Shown here piece by piece: positions 53,689 through 61,541 of a stretch of DNA of 64,000 nucleotides. The DNA comes from Agitococcus lubricus (GTDB lineage Bacteria > Pseudomonadota > Gammaproteobacteria > Pseudomonadales > Moraxellaceae): contig NZ_QAON01000015.1 in NCBI RefSeq assembly GCF_003051055.1, positions 1-64,000 on the forward strand, given 5' to 3'. The notes beneath the pieces are model-generated. The model was not told where the DNA came from, did not search any database, and saw only the letters and a program-made list of their open reading frames with translations. A program made the translations under genes and the position numbers. The first letter of the stretch is position 1. Each line of letters opens with the position of its first letter.

Positions 53689-54216
53689 TCAACGTCTTAA
53701 AAAATCGGCACGTATTTGTTGTGCGTTTGGCATACCTTTGACAGGCCAGCGAATAATACGAATGCCCGCCGAAGCAAGAGCCTTGTCTTTTTTGTTATCT
53801 GCTTTCACACGGTCAGCACGTTGATGGCTACTATCATCTAGTTCGATAGCAGCTAAGATACGCGCACCATCTGGCGCACAAATCACAAAATCAACACTCA
53901 TACGATTGATACGATTAAACCATGACTGTTTATCGGCCTCAGGAGACACTTCAATCATTCGACATAACTGTACTTGGCTAAAAATTAAATACTCTGGCAA
54001 GGCTTGGCGTAAACGCACATACAAGACACGTTCGGGTGGGGTCATCAACTCTCTCGGCACATAAGGCCACACCGCCATGTCATCAACATCCATAGGCTCA
54101 TCTTTTTTATTTGTCCCCCTAAACAGCAGTGCGACAAACAGAATTAACAGACAGCCTAAAATTAACAACCATAATGTGCCATTTAATGTACTTAGGGTTT
54201 CCAAGGTGCAACCCAT
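53689..54216 (-). CDS. membrane-anchored DUF2726 protein
   Basis: A 175-residue protein with an N-terminal membrane span (LWLLILGCLLILFVALLF, about 15-33) and a cytoplasmic DUF2726 domain. The segment FVICAPDGARILAAIELDDSSH resembles the core of PD-(D/E)xK-like nuclease folds (acidic residues before a beta strand), but no activity is established. The start codon lies 25 bases inside the end of dedD in another frame, with no strong ribosome binding site, so coupling to dedD translation is likely. Confidence 0.75.
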   Translation of the reverse strand: MGCTLETLSTLNGTLWLLILGCLLILFVALLFRGTNKKDEPMDVDDMAVWPYVPRELMTPPERVLYVRLRQALPEYLIFSQVQLCRMIEVSPEADKQSWFNRINRMSVDFVICAPDGARILAAIELDDSSHQRADRVKADNKKDKALASAGIRIIRWPVKGMPNAQQIRADFLRR

Positions 54217-55457
54217 GCGCCAGACACACCCAAGCCACTTTCGGCACTAATCTTAGCCTTTAAGCTATTCGCGGTTTCTTTTTCGAGTTCTGGCCCAACA
54301 ACAATTTTCCAAGTGTCGCCACTTTTCACCACTCGGCTACGATAACCTTTGGCGGCTAATTTGGCGCTCAAACCTTCCGCTTTGTTTTTATCACTGAGAC
54401 TGGCCACTTGTACGACCCATGCCGATTGTGACTTTTCTTCTTTTGCTTTTTCTTTAGCCTTGCCTTCTAAGGCGAGTTTAGCTTTTTCCTCTTCTTTCTT
54501 TTTGGCGTCTGCTTTCGCTTTGTCAGCAGCTAATTTTTCAGCCTTTGCTTGTTCTTGAGCGAGCTTCTCTTCCTTCGCTTTTTTAGCTTTCTCAGCCGCT
54601 AGTTTATCCGCCTTGAGTTGTGCTTCTTTTTCTGCCTTTTCCGCCGCTAAACGCTCTGCTTTGTCTTTATCTTCCGCTTTTTTAGCCTCTAGTGCGAGTT
54701 TAGCTTTTTCCTCTTCTTTCTTTTTGGCGTCTGCTTTCGCTTTGTCAGCGGCTAATTTTTCGGCTTTCAGTTGTGCTTCTTTGTCAGCTTTTAGTTGCTC
54801 TTGCGCAAATTTATCCGCTTTGAGCTGTTCTTCAGCCTTTTTTGCTTTTTCTTGAGCTAGTTTTTCGGCATTTTTTTGCGCTTGACTATCTTTAGCTTCT
54901 AATATTGCCAAGGCTTTTTCGGCTTCTAACTTTTTTAGACGCTCTTTTTCTTTTTGTTGGGCGTCGATGGCTTGCAAATGATTATCCGCTGGCGTCAGGA
55001 TTGGCGTTACGGCTTGCGTTTGGGCTTGTTTTTCTAAATCACGCTCTATTTTATCTGCCGCTTGTTTTTGGGCTTGTGCTTCTTCTACCGAGATTTCGTC
55101 AGGACTGGCTAAAAGTTGGGCAGCACGCTCTCGTGCAGCTTGTTCGGCAGCCAACTGCTCTGGTGTTTTTGCAACAGGAGGAACGGCTGCAACAACGGGG
55201 GTGTCTGGTTTCGTTAAAGAGTAAAACTCAGGGTCTGTTTGATTGGCTTCATCAATCGCAGCTTCCGCTTCTTGCTGCTGTTGATTCAGTTTTGGCTCTG
55301 TCGGTGATACCGTTGCTGCAACAGGTTTGGCAGGAATAGGCTCTAAATGGCTTAATAGTTTTGCACCAGAACCATCTAACATAAGAGGCAATAAAATAGC
55401 AGCACCCGTGACAAGAACGAGACCACCTAAAAGACGTTGCTTAACTGCTGTATCCAT
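54192..55457 (-). CDS. dedD: DedD-like SPOR-domain cell division protein
   Basis: A 421-residue inner-membrane protein. A short N-terminal cytoplasmic part and membrane span (about residues 8-28) are followed by a very long Ala/Lys/Glu-rich TolA-like helical linker (about 100-340) and a C-terminal SPOR domain (SAWVVQVASLSDKNKAEGL through WKIVVGPELEKETANSLKA), which binds denuded peptidoglycan at the septum. The linker is much longer than in E. coli DedD (220 residues in total) and contains near-identical internal DNA repeats. Position between folC and rlmL, after accD, supports the name. Confidence 0.85.
   Translation of the reverse strand: MDTAVKQRLLGGLVLVTGAAILLPLMLDGSGAKLLSHLEPIPAKPVAATVSPTEPKLNQQQQEAEAAIDEANQTDPEFYSLTKPDTPVVAAVPPVAKTPEQLAAEQAARERAAQLLASPDEISVEEAQAQKQAADKIERDLEKQAQTQAVTPILTPADNHLQAIDAQQKEKERLKKLEAEKALAILEAKDSQAQKNAEKLAQEKAKKAEEQLKADKFAQEQLKADKEAQLKAEKLAADKAKADAKKKEEEKAKLALEAKKAEDKDKAERLAAEKAEKEAQLKADKLAAEKAKKAKEEKLAQEQAKAEKLAADKAKADAKKKEEEKAKLALEGKAKEKAKEEKSQSAWVVQVASLSDKNKAEGLSAKLAAKGYRSRVVKSGDTWKIVVGPELEKETANSLKAKISAESGLGVSGAWVAPWKP
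54472..54764 (-). repeat. internal direct repeat in the dedD linker
   Basis: About 71 bases at 54472-54542 recur almost unchanged at 54694-54764, exactly 222 bp (74 codons) apart. They encode the linker unit KADAKKKEEEKAKLALE. Recombination between copies would lengthen or shorten the periplasmic linker without breaking the frame. Confidence 0.75.
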
Positions 55458-55460
55458 AAT

Positions 55461-56717
55461 TTAATGTGTCTGTAACCACTGTTTAGCATGAGCTACAGTA
55501 TAAAAAGAGCCAAATACTAAGATTCTATCGCCTGTTTGCGCATGCTGGCACGCACTACGGATTGCCGCTGCCACAGAATGATATGTTCCACCTATATGCA
55601 TGCCACGCTCAATAAGCAATGGAGCAAGCTGTTGAGCCGTTGTACCTCTGGGGACAGACAAGCCCGCAATAAACCATTCATCTACCATCCCCAAACAGAC
55701 ATCTAGCGTACCTGCTATATCTTTATCAGCCAACATCGCAAATACGGCTAGGGTTCTGTGTGAGGCATGGGGTAATTGTTGCATAAAAAAGGCTGCACCG
55801 TGAGGATTATGTGCAACATCTAAGATGATTTCTTTGCCGTGATAGACAATTCGTTCGGCTCTACCTGCGAGCTGTGCCTGCTGAATGGCGATATGGATAG
55901 TTTTTGCATCAACGACTAAGGGAGCGGCGTGTACGGCGGCCAAGGCAGTTGCCACATTTGCTATCGCTAATTTGGGGATAGCCAAGCCTTCATAATGATG
56001 CTGATTATTAGACCATGACCATGAGTTCTCTTGAACATGATAGCGATAGTCTTGGCCAACACGTTGCAACGGCACAGCTAATTCTGCTGCGTAATCTAAT
56101 AAAGGTTGTGGCGGATTTGAATCACCACAAATCGCAGGCCGCTGCGAGCGAAATATCCCTGCTTTTTCGCGGCTAATCGCTTCTCGGGTATCACCTAACC
56201 AATCTGTGTGGTCTATACCAATAGACGTAATGACTGCCACATCGGCATCAATGATATTAACAGCATCTAAACGCCCACCTAGGCCAACTTCTAGAATTAC
56301 AATATCTAACTTTGCCTGTTGAAAGATATAAAAGGCCGCTAAGGTAGTAAATTCAAAATAGGTTAATGATATCGCAGCGCGCTCACGCGCAGCCTCAACC
56401 TGAACAAAGGCAGCGATTAGGGTTTGGTCATCGACCATCTGTCCGTTTAGGGCGATACGTTCGTTAAATAAGTGAATATGTGGTGAAGTATATGTCCCTA
56501 CTCGATACGCCGCTTGTTGATAAATAGCTGTCAGTGTCGTCACAGTCGAGCCTTTACCATTTGTCCCTGCGACCGTAATCACAGGACACCCCAAGTCACA
56601 AACGCATAACTCATCGGCCACACGTTGTACACGTTCTAAACCCATATCAATGGACTTAACATGTTGTCCTTCTAAATGGCGCAACCAATCTGACAGTGTT
56701 TGAAGTTCTAAAGACAT
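55461..56717 (-). CDS. folC: folylpolyglutamate/dihydrofolate synthase FolC
   Basis: The 418-residue bifunctional ligase adds glutamate to dihydropteroate and folates. It has the Mur-ligase P-loop VAGTNGKGSTV (near residue 50), the FNERIALNG segment, VILEVGLGGRLDAVN and the C-terminal domain with DVAHNPHG. Lies in the conserved order accD-folC-dedD, with dedD 4 bp downstream. Confidence 0.95.
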   Translation of the reverse strand: MSLELQTLSDWLRHLEGQHVKSIDMGLERVQRVADELCVCDLGCPVITVAGTNGKGSTVTTLTAIYQQAAYRVGTYTSPHIHLFNERIALNGQMVDDQTLIAAFVQVEAARERAAISLTYFEFTTLAAFYIFQQAKLDIVILEVGLGGRLDAVNIIDADVAVITSIGIDHTDWLGDTREAISREKAGIFRSQRPAICGDSNPPQPLLDYAAELAVPLQRVGQDYRYHVQENSWSWSNNQHHYEGLAIPKLAIANVATALAAVHAAPLVVDAKTIHIAIQQAQLAGRAERIVYHGKEIILDVAHNPHGAAFFMQQLPHASHRTLAVFAMLADKDIAGTLDVCLGMVDEWFIAGLSVPRGTTAQQLAPLLIERGMHIGGTYHSVAAAIRSACQHAQTGDRILVFGSFYTVAHAKQWLQTH

Positions 56718-56826
56718 GCGAAGTTACTAATGAATATTTTCAAATAAAACGCCCCAATGATACGCCGTTATGATGTCGTCATGATGAAAGGCTCATGGGG
56801 GTTCGTATGGGGACTATAGGCTAAGG

Positions 56827-57687
56827 TTAAACCGCACGCCCCATTAATTTAGATAAAATACGGTATAGGGTATCGCGCATTTCATGACGATGTACAATCA
56901 TGTCTACAGTACCGTGCTCTAGTAAAAATTCCGAGCGCTGGAACCCTTCAGGCAATACCTGTCTGACCGTTTGTTCAATCACTCGCGGGCCAGCAAAACC
57001 AATTAAGGCATAAGGCTCAGCGACATTGATATCGCCCAGCATGGCCAAACTTGCTGATACTCCGCCATAGACAGGGTCAGTGAGTACCGAAATGTAAGGT
57101 ATTGCTTGTAATTTTAACTGCTCAATCATGGCCGATGTACGTGCCATTTGCATCAATGAAAAAAGGGCTTCCTGCATACGTGCCCCACCTGAGGTGGAGA
57201 AACAAATCAAAGGTATCTTTTCACGCAGTGACACTTCAGCCGCACGCACAAAACGTGCGCCTACGACTGCCCCCATAGAGCCGCCCATAAAATTGAATTC
57301 AAAAGCGACCACGACCACAGGCATGCCATTAACAGTCCCTTTGACGGCAACAAGTGCGTCGGTTTCACCCGTCTCTTTTTGTGCATCAGCTAAACGGTCA
57401 ACGTAACGTTTACTGTCTTTGAAGTTTAATCGGTCTTCGGGCAGCAACTGCATGGCGACTTCTTCGCGCCCTTCGCCATCTAAAAATAAGTCAATACGTT
57501 GACGGGCACTGATACGCAAATGATGGTCGCATTTGGGACAAACATGTAAGTTACGTTCAACTTCCGCTTGATACAGCACTCCATCACATTTAGGGCATTT
57601 ACGCCATACCCCTTCTGGGACAGACACTTTACGCTCGTCGACGTTGTTTCTGCTCGCATTCGGTAAAATCTTGCCTATCCAGCTCAT
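56827..57687 (-). CDS. accD: acetyl-CoA carboxylase carboxyltransferase beta subunit AccD
   Basis: A 286-residue subunit transferring the carboxyl group from biotin to acetyl-CoA, the first step of fatty-acid synthesis; it pairs with AccA, not in the window. The N-terminal Cys4 zinc ribbon (CPKC then CPKC, residues about 31-57) and the crotonase-like core with [16 protein letters not shown] and [10 protein letters not shown] are intact. It follows trpA by 18 bp, as in many gammaproteobacteria. Confidence 0.96.
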   Translation of the reverse strand: MSWIGKILPNASRNNVDERKVSVPEGVWRKCPKCDGVLYQAEVERNLHVCPKCDHHLRISARQRIDLFLDGEGREEVAMQLLPEDRLNFKDSKRYVDRLADAQKETGETDALVAVKGTVNGMPVVVVAFEFNFMGGSMGAVVGARFVRAAEVSLREKIPLICFSTSGGARMQEALFSLMQMARTSAMIEQLKLQAIPYISVLTDPVYGGVSASLAMLGDINVAEPYALIGFAGPRVIEQTVRQVLPEGFQRSEFLLEHGTVDMIVHRHEMRDTLYRILSKLMGRAV

Positions 57688-57705
57688 GGCGCAAACCTCT
57701 AACTG

Positions 57706-58512
57706 TTAAACGGTATCCATTGCTTGGCGCATATCCGCCATTAAACGCTGTAACTCTTGGGGAATATGCTCAGGGGTGTGTCCTAATTCCGCAATGCGGT
57801 TCACTAATACCGACCCCACGACAACCCCGTCAGCATGCGCCGCAACAGCCGCAGCAGAAGCCGCATCTTTAATACCGAAACCGACCCCAATAGGTAATTG
57901 GCTGTATTGACGAATACGTGCCACACGCTCGGCAACCGCATCAACATCTAACGCGCTAGAGCCTGTCACTCCTTTGAGGGACACATAATATACATATCCC
58001 TTTGCGATATGAGTAATATGCTGGATACGGTCATCGGTTGTCGTTGGCGCTAACAAAAATATCGGGTCAATTTGATGTTCCGCAAAGATAGCACTTAAGC
58101 ACTCAGCCTCTTCAGGCGGTAAATCGACGGTTAATACCCCATCTACACCCGCTTGCTGTGCTGCTTGTGCAAAGGCCTGATAGCCAATAATTTCTAGGGG
58201 ATTCAAATAGCCCATCAGTACAATCGGGGTTTCTTGATTAGTTTGACGGAACTCCGCCACCATTTTTAACACATCGGCTGTACTCGTGCCGTGGACGAGT
58301 GCACGCTCATGCGCTTTGGTAATCGTTGGTCCATCTGCCATCGGGTCAGAGAAAGGCACGCCTAACTCAATAATATCCGCACCGCCTGCTACTAAGGCTT
58401 GCATCATGGCAACAGTATGCTGAGGATGCGGGTCACCTGCGGTAATATAAGGAATCAAGGCTTTACGCTGCTGGGCGCTGAGCTTAGCAAAACATGCGGC
58501 AATTCTGGACAT
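57706..58512 (-). CDS. trpA: tryptophan synthase alpha subunit TrpA
   Basis: A 268-residue TIM-barrel enzyme that cleaves indole-3-glycerol phosphate to indole, which is channelled to TrpB. Motifs are [11 protein letters not shown], the catalytic Glu in [27 protein letters not shown] with the second catalytic aspartate, and VGFGIKD. The ATG at 58512 is preferred over an in-frame TTG at 58521. It follows trpB by 134 bp. Confidence 0.95.
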   Translation of the reverse strand: MSRIAACFAKLSAQQRKALIPYITAGDPHPQHTVAMMQALVAGGADIIELGVPFSDPMADGPTITKAHERALVHGTSTADVLKMVAEFRQTNQETPIVLMGYLNPLEIIGYQAFAQAAQQAGVDGVLTVDLPPEEAECLSAIFAEHQIDPIFLLAPTTTDDRIQHITHIAKGYVYYVSLKGVTGSSALDVDAVAERVARIRQYSQLPIGVGFGIKDAASAAAVAAHADGVVVGSVLVNRIAELGHTPEHIPQELQRLMADMRQAMDTV

Positions 58513-58646
58513 AATTCTCAACTAACTTGAAGTAGAATGTTTTTACAATACCTGATGACTATTCCATTAAAATAACCATCACGCACGTCTAAAACCACTC
58601 AGGACAAACACAGTAACCCTGTACTTATGCTGTCCCAATTTTTGAC

Positions 58647-59858
58647 TTAAATAACGCTAATACCATCTAATTTGGCAACTGTCAGCAAATCTTTATCCCC
58701 ACGACCTGACAAATTACAAATAATAATTTCGTCTTTCGCCATAGTAGGGGCGAGTTTATGGGTATAAGCCAAGGCGTGGCTCGACTCTAAAGCAGGGATA
58801 ATACCTTCGGTGCGGGTGACATGACGAAAACCGGCTAGCGCTTCATCATCTGTAATGGCGACATAATTAACCCGCCCAATATCCTTTAACCAGCTATGCT
58901 CGGGGCCAACACCAGGGTAATCCAACCCCGCAGAAATAGAATGCGTCTCAATAATTTGGCCATTAGGGTCGGTCATTAAGTAGGTACGATTACCATGTAA
59001 AACCCCAATTTTACCTGCGGACAATGGTGCAGAATGGCGACCCGTGTCAACACCATCACCTGCTGCTTCTACACCATACATGGCGACAGATTCGTCGGTT
59101 AAAAATGGGTGGAACAGACCAATCGCATTAGACCCCCCACCCACACACGCCACTAAGGCATCTGGCAGCTTACCTGTTTGTGCTAAACATTGTTGGCGTG
59201 CTTCACGACCAATAATGGACTGAAAATCACGGACTAACATCGGATACGGATGAGGCCCTGCGACAGTACCAATCACATAATAGGTGTTGTCGACATTCGT
59301 GACCCAATCACGCATGGCTTCGTTCATGGCATCTTTAAGCGTTTTTGACCCTGAGGTGACAGGCACAACCGTTGCCCCCAACAGGCGCATACGATAGACA
59401 TTCATGGCTTGACGTTGGACATCTTCTGCGCCCATATACACCACACACTCCATGCCTAAACGTGCTGCAATAGTTGCCGTTGCCACGCCGTGCTGTCCCG
59501 CACCTGTTTCGGCAATCACGCGGGTTTTACCTGAATGCTTCGCTAATAGTGCTTGACCAATGGTGTTATTTACCTTGTGTGCGCCTGTATGATTTAGGTC
59601 TTCACGCTTTAGATAAATTTGTGCACCACCTAACTCTCGGCTCCAACGCTCGGCATGATAGAGTGGTGAGGGTCTACCCACATAAAAAGCTAAATCACGG
59701 TCAAATTCTGCACGGAATTGAGCATCATCTTTTAATCGAACATATAATTTTTCTAAATCCAATAAGGCAGCCATTAAGGTTTCGGATACAAAACGGCCAC
59801 CGTGTACTCCAAAATGGCCACGGGCATCTGGAAATTGATTAAAGTTAATCGCAGTCAT
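58647..59858 (-). CDS. trpB: tryptophan synthase beta subunit TrpB
   Basis: A 403-residue PLP enzyme condensing indole with serine to tryptophan. The PLP lysine lies in [11 protein letters not shown], the phosphate-binding loop in [10 protein letters not shown], and the catalytic glutamate in [12 protein letters not shown]. Full length. Its start overlaps the trpF stop (ATGA), showing translational coupling in trpF-trpB-trpA. Confidence 0.97.
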   Translation of the reverse strand: MTAINFNQFPDARGHFGVHGGRFVSETLMAALLDLEKLYVRLKDDAQFRAEFDRDLAFYVGRPSPLYHAERWSRELGGAQIYLKREDLNHTGAHKVNNTIGQALLAKHSGKTRVIAETGAGQHGVATATIAARLGMECVVYMGAEDVQRQAMNVYRMRLLGATVVPVTSGSKTLKDAMNEAMRDWVTNVDNTYYVIGTVAGPHPYPMLVRDFQSIIGREARQQCLAQTGKLPDALVACVGGGSNAIGLFHPFLTDESVAMYGVEAAGDGVDTGRHSAPLSAGKIGVLHGNRTYLMTDPNGQIIETHSISAGLDYPGVGPEHSWLKDIGRVNYVAITDDEALAGFRHVTRTEGIIPALESSHALAYTHKLAPTMAKDEIIICNLSGRGDKDLLTVAKLDGISVI

Positions 59859-60502
59859 GCTGCATTGACTCCTGCCATAAAGGCTTGTAATAACGTGAAC
59901 TCTTTTATCCCTTTACTTGCTTCCACACCACCACTGACATCAACAGCATAAGGTTGCGTAAGATGGATAGCTTCCGCAACATTTTCAGGGGTCAACCCAC
60001 CTGCCAAAATGAGAGGTTTTTGACTTTTTGGCCAATGTCGCCAGTCAAAACACTCTCCCGTCCCGCCTTTTAACTGCGGATGCCAAGCATCGAGTAAAAT
60101 GGCTGAGGCTTGGTCATACGCAGCTATTTTAGCGTGAATATCCACATCAGGCTGCATGCTTAAGGCTTTAATCCACGGTTTGGCAAATTGTTGACAATAA
60201 TTCTGCGGCTCATCACCATGAAATTGCAATAAACTCAAGGGGACTTCTGCCAGTGTTTGTTGCACTTCCGTCACCTCTGCATCAACAAACAAACCAACGG
60301 TTGTTACAAAGGGGGGTAATGCCGCAATAATGGCTTTTGCCTGAGCGATTGTCACTGCTCGTGGACTGGGTGCATAGAAGACAAAACCTAGTGCATCTGC
60401 ACCTAACTCTATGGCGGCTAGGGCGTCTGCTAAGCGAGTTATGCCACAAATTTTAACGCGTGTACGATAGGACAAAACTAGTTCTGCTCTGTAATTCATC
60501 AT
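59855..60502 (-). CDS. trpF: phosphoribosylanthranilate isomerase TrpF
   Basis: A (beta-alpha)8-barrel enzyme converting phosphoribosylanthranilate to the carboxyphenylamino form in tryptophan synthesis. It shows [12 protein letters not shown] with the catalytic cysteine, [19 protein letters not shown] and the C-terminal [12 protein letters not shown]. The start is uncertain: the frame is open to 60613, but conservation begins about residue 52 of that frame. The ATG at 60502 (215 residues) is the most reasonable, although its ribosome binding site is weak. Confidence 0.92.
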   Translation of the reverse strand: MMNYRAELVLSYRTRVKICGITRLADALAAIELGADALGFVFYAPSPRAVTIAQAKAIIAALPPFVTTVGLFVDAEVTEVQQTLAEVPLSLLQFHGDEPQNYCQQFAKPWIKALSMQPDVDIHAKIAAYDQASAILLDAWHPQLKGGTGECFDWRHWPKSQKPLILAGGLTPENVAEAIHLTQPYAVDVSGGVEASKGIKEFTLLQAFMAGVNAA

Positions 60503-60653
60503 TAGCCGTCGATTGTAACAAAGACCGCCTTGATTACTAGGTTTTTTATCGCATTTTTGCTGACTAAATTGATGACGATTGCAGCATGCTTGTACACAAA
60601 TTACGCAGACCACTAAAATTCATTTAGCTCTGAAGACATTTTTCACCACTGAT

Positions 60654-61460
60654 TTATAATAAATCTGCCAACCAAATGGGCCCTATCGGCTCTTTGGGTA
60701 ACATAAATTGTGGTGGGTATAAGGCATCAACAAAATATAGCCCACTCCCTGATGCCGTCACACCGCCTTGTGTTCGGTCTTGAACAGCGAGTAATTCTTG
60801 CACCCACTCAGGTTCTGCTTTGCCCTGCCCAATTGCCATCAAGACGCCTGCAATATTACGCACCATATGATGTAAAAATCCGTCTGCTTGAATATCTAAA
60901 ATAATCAATGAACCACGTTGAGTCAGATGCAAAAAGTGAACGTGACGATTCGGATTGCGTGATTGACAACCCACTGCCCTAAACGAGTTAAAATTATGAT
61001 GTCCCACCAAATAACGTGCAGCTAACTGCATACGCTCAACATTGAGTGGATGATAATGCCACGTGACTTTACCTGCGAGCTGACTTGAGCGCTGCGGACT
61101 ATTAAAAATGACATAACGATAACGACGTGCAATGGCCTTAAAACGGGCATGAAAATCATCACTGACAGGTTGAAGCCAACGTAAGGCAATATCGGGGGGC
61201 AATAAGGTATTTGTACCTAAGAGCCAATTTTTATGCCCCCTCACAGCTGTCGTATCAAAGTGGGCAATCATGCCTGCGGCATGTACACCTGCATCCGTAC
61301 GTCCTGCAGCATGTAAAATGACAGGATGGTTAGCGATTTTACTTAACGCCTGTTCGAGTGTGCTTTGAATGCTCGCAATACCCTCTTGTTGTGTTTGCCA
61401 GCCACGATAATGAGAGCCATCATAATCAATACCTACCGCAAAACGCGTCATGTTAGTCAA
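60654..61460 (-). CDS. truA: tRNA pseudouridine(38-40) synthase TruA
   Basis: A 268-residue enzyme isomerising uridines 38-40 in the anticodon stem. The catalytic aspartate is in AAGRTDAGVHA, and FRAVGCQSRNP and FLHHMVRNIAGVL are typical. The frame begins with a TTG at 61460 that has AAGGG seven bases upstream; an ATG three codons later (61451) is the alternative start. It sits between the fimV terminator and trpF, the usual gammaproteobacterial arrangement. Confidence 0.94.
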   Translation of the reverse strand: MTNMTRFAVGIDYDGSHYRGWQTQQEGIASIQSTLEQALSKIANHPVILHAAGRTDAGVHAAGMIAHFDTTAVRGHKNWLLGTNTLLPPDIALRWLQPVSDDFHARFKAIARRYRYVIFNSPQRSSQLAGKVTWHYHPLNVERMQLAARYLVGHHNFNSFRAVGCQSRNPNRHVHFLHLTQRGSLIILDIQADGFLHHMVRNIAGVLMAIGQGKAEPEWVQELLAVQDRTQGGVTASGSGLYFVDALYPPQFMLPKEPIGPIWLADLL

Positions 61461-61488
61461 TTTCTTACCCTTAATCCTATAAACAAAA

Positions 61489-61518
61489 ACAAAGGCCGCT
61501 TTTTAAGGCGGCCTTTGT
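61489..61518 (-). terminator. rho-independent terminator of fimV
   Basis: A perfect 11-bp G-C-rich stem, ACAAAGGCCGC paired with GCGGCCTTTGT around 8 bases. On the minus strand it is followed by TTTTTGTTT (61480-61488). It lies 24 bp past the fimV stop and about 28 bp before truA, so truA likely has its own promoter or relies on read-through. Confidence 0.88.
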
Positions 61519-61541
61519 GGGCAGTCAAGATATTTTGTAGA

